Assembly: GCA_045600005.1 (NCBI GenBank)
Contig: JAZRXB010000030.1
Location: 1 to 6,060, forward strand
Direction: 5' to 3'
Source of the DNA: Flemingiibacterium sp045600005
Lineage (GTDB): Bacteria > Bacillota > Clostridia > Oscillospirales > CAG-272
Length of the DNA stretch: 6,060 nt
Under the pieces are notes generated by a model. The model was not told where the DNA came from. It was given only the letters and a program-made list of their open reading frames with translations, and did not search any database. The position numbers and the translations under genes are program-made. Positions 5,771 through 6,060 of the stretch are shown in pieces (position 1 is the first letter of the stretch; each line of letters begins with the position of its first letter).

Positions 5771-6060
5771 TTATTTCATTGCGTCTGCAAGAATCATGCA
5801 GCCTTTCCTGATCTCATCGTCGCTGATCGTGAGCGGCGGGAGCAGACGAACGACGTCTTTTCCGGCGGTCAGCACCAGCAGACCATTGTCCGCGCAGGTG
5901 TGGAGCACGTCCTTCGGATCGCCTTCGACGACAAATCCGATCATCAGACCCTTGCCGCGCACGCCCCTGCACTTCGCGGGCTTCGCGTCAAGTACGAGCT
6001 TCCGGATCATTTCGCCCTTGCGCTCCACTTCGGCGAGGAACGACGGTTTGGACACGCGGT
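5771..6060 (-). CDS. argD: Acetylornithine aminotransferase, C-terminal about 95 residues (partial, runs off right edge)
   Basis: This PLP-dependent, class III (ornithine-type) aminotransferase converts N-acetylglutamate semialdehyde to N-acetylornithine and is often also active in lysine synthesis. Only the C-terminal domain is visible. It contains FLAEVERKGEMIRKL, then VRGKGLMIGF, GLLVLTAGKDVVRLLPPL and a final TISDDEI helix, all typical of ArgD. The PLP-binding lysine would lie upstream, outside the window. The frame stays open to the right edge, so the GTG at 6055 is an internal valine and not the start. The stop at 5771 is 22 bases before argF. The pairing with argF supports ArgD over other class III aminotransferases such as GabT or RocD. 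Confidence 0.94.
   Translation of the reverse strand, partial: RVSKPSFLAEVERKGEMIRKLVLDAKPAKCRGVRGKGLMIGFVVEGDPKDVLHTCADNGLLVLTAGKDVVRLLPPLTISDDEIRKGCMILADAMK

Noticed and set aside
5771..6055. A complete short gene starting at the GTG at 6055
   Set aside because: The frame remains open to the window edge, and the sequence is clearly the C-terminal part of ArgD; the GTG is an internal valine.
1..6060. Search for CRISPR arrays, insertion sequences, tRNA/rRNA genes, att sites, ARG boxes or T-box leaders
   Set aside because: I saw no regularly spaced repeats, transposase motifs, terminal inverted repeats or tRNA-like folds. Leaders for ileS and the arg operon would lie outside the window.

Overview
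The window is ordinary, fairly GC-rich chromosomal DNA, most likely from a Clostridia-type Firmicute (Bacillota). The basis for this is the ileS-lspA-RluD-family order on the + strand, the Firmicutes-style LspA motifs (ENKGAAFG, FNGADS), an argD-argF pair and AAGGAG-type ribosome binding sites. The GC-rich third positions (many CTC, GTC, GCG, ATC codons) suggest a relative of Oscillospiraceae or Christensenellales-like gut lineages; that placement is an inference.

Left block, + strand (1-3163). It opens with the last 81 codons of isoleucyl-tRNA synthetase, ending in its C-terminal zinc finger. The lipoprotein signal peptidase gene lspA follows after 3 bases. A strong hairpin terminator (771-808) closes that unit. 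Next come a small two-helix membrane protein resembling the YcxB family, an RluD-type pseudouridine synthase that overlaps it by 4 bases (ATGA), and a Cof-type HAD hydrolase. A long bidirectional hairpin (3170-3215) separates this block from the convergent genes.

Right block, - strand (6060 down to 3215). In transcription order it carries the C-terminal part of argD (acetylornithine aminotransferase, entering from the right edge), argF (ornithine carbamoyltransferase), a perfect hairpin terminator (4790-4820), and then a two-gene unit. That unit has a plausible extended -10 promoter and a structured leader. It encodes a 220-residue protein I do not recognise and a PhnP-like metallo-beta-lactamase-fold hydrolase. 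Both genes have near-identical AAGGAGA ribosome binding sites.

Functionally the window joins protein synthesis and export housekeeping (ileS, lspA, rRNA pseudouridylation) to arginine biosynthesis (argD and argF, N-acetylornithine to citrulline). I see no mobile element, CRISPR array, tRNA or rRNA, and no convincing new system. The parts with least explanation are the unknown protein/MBL hydrolase pair and the YcxB-like gene between lspA and the pseudouridine synthase.
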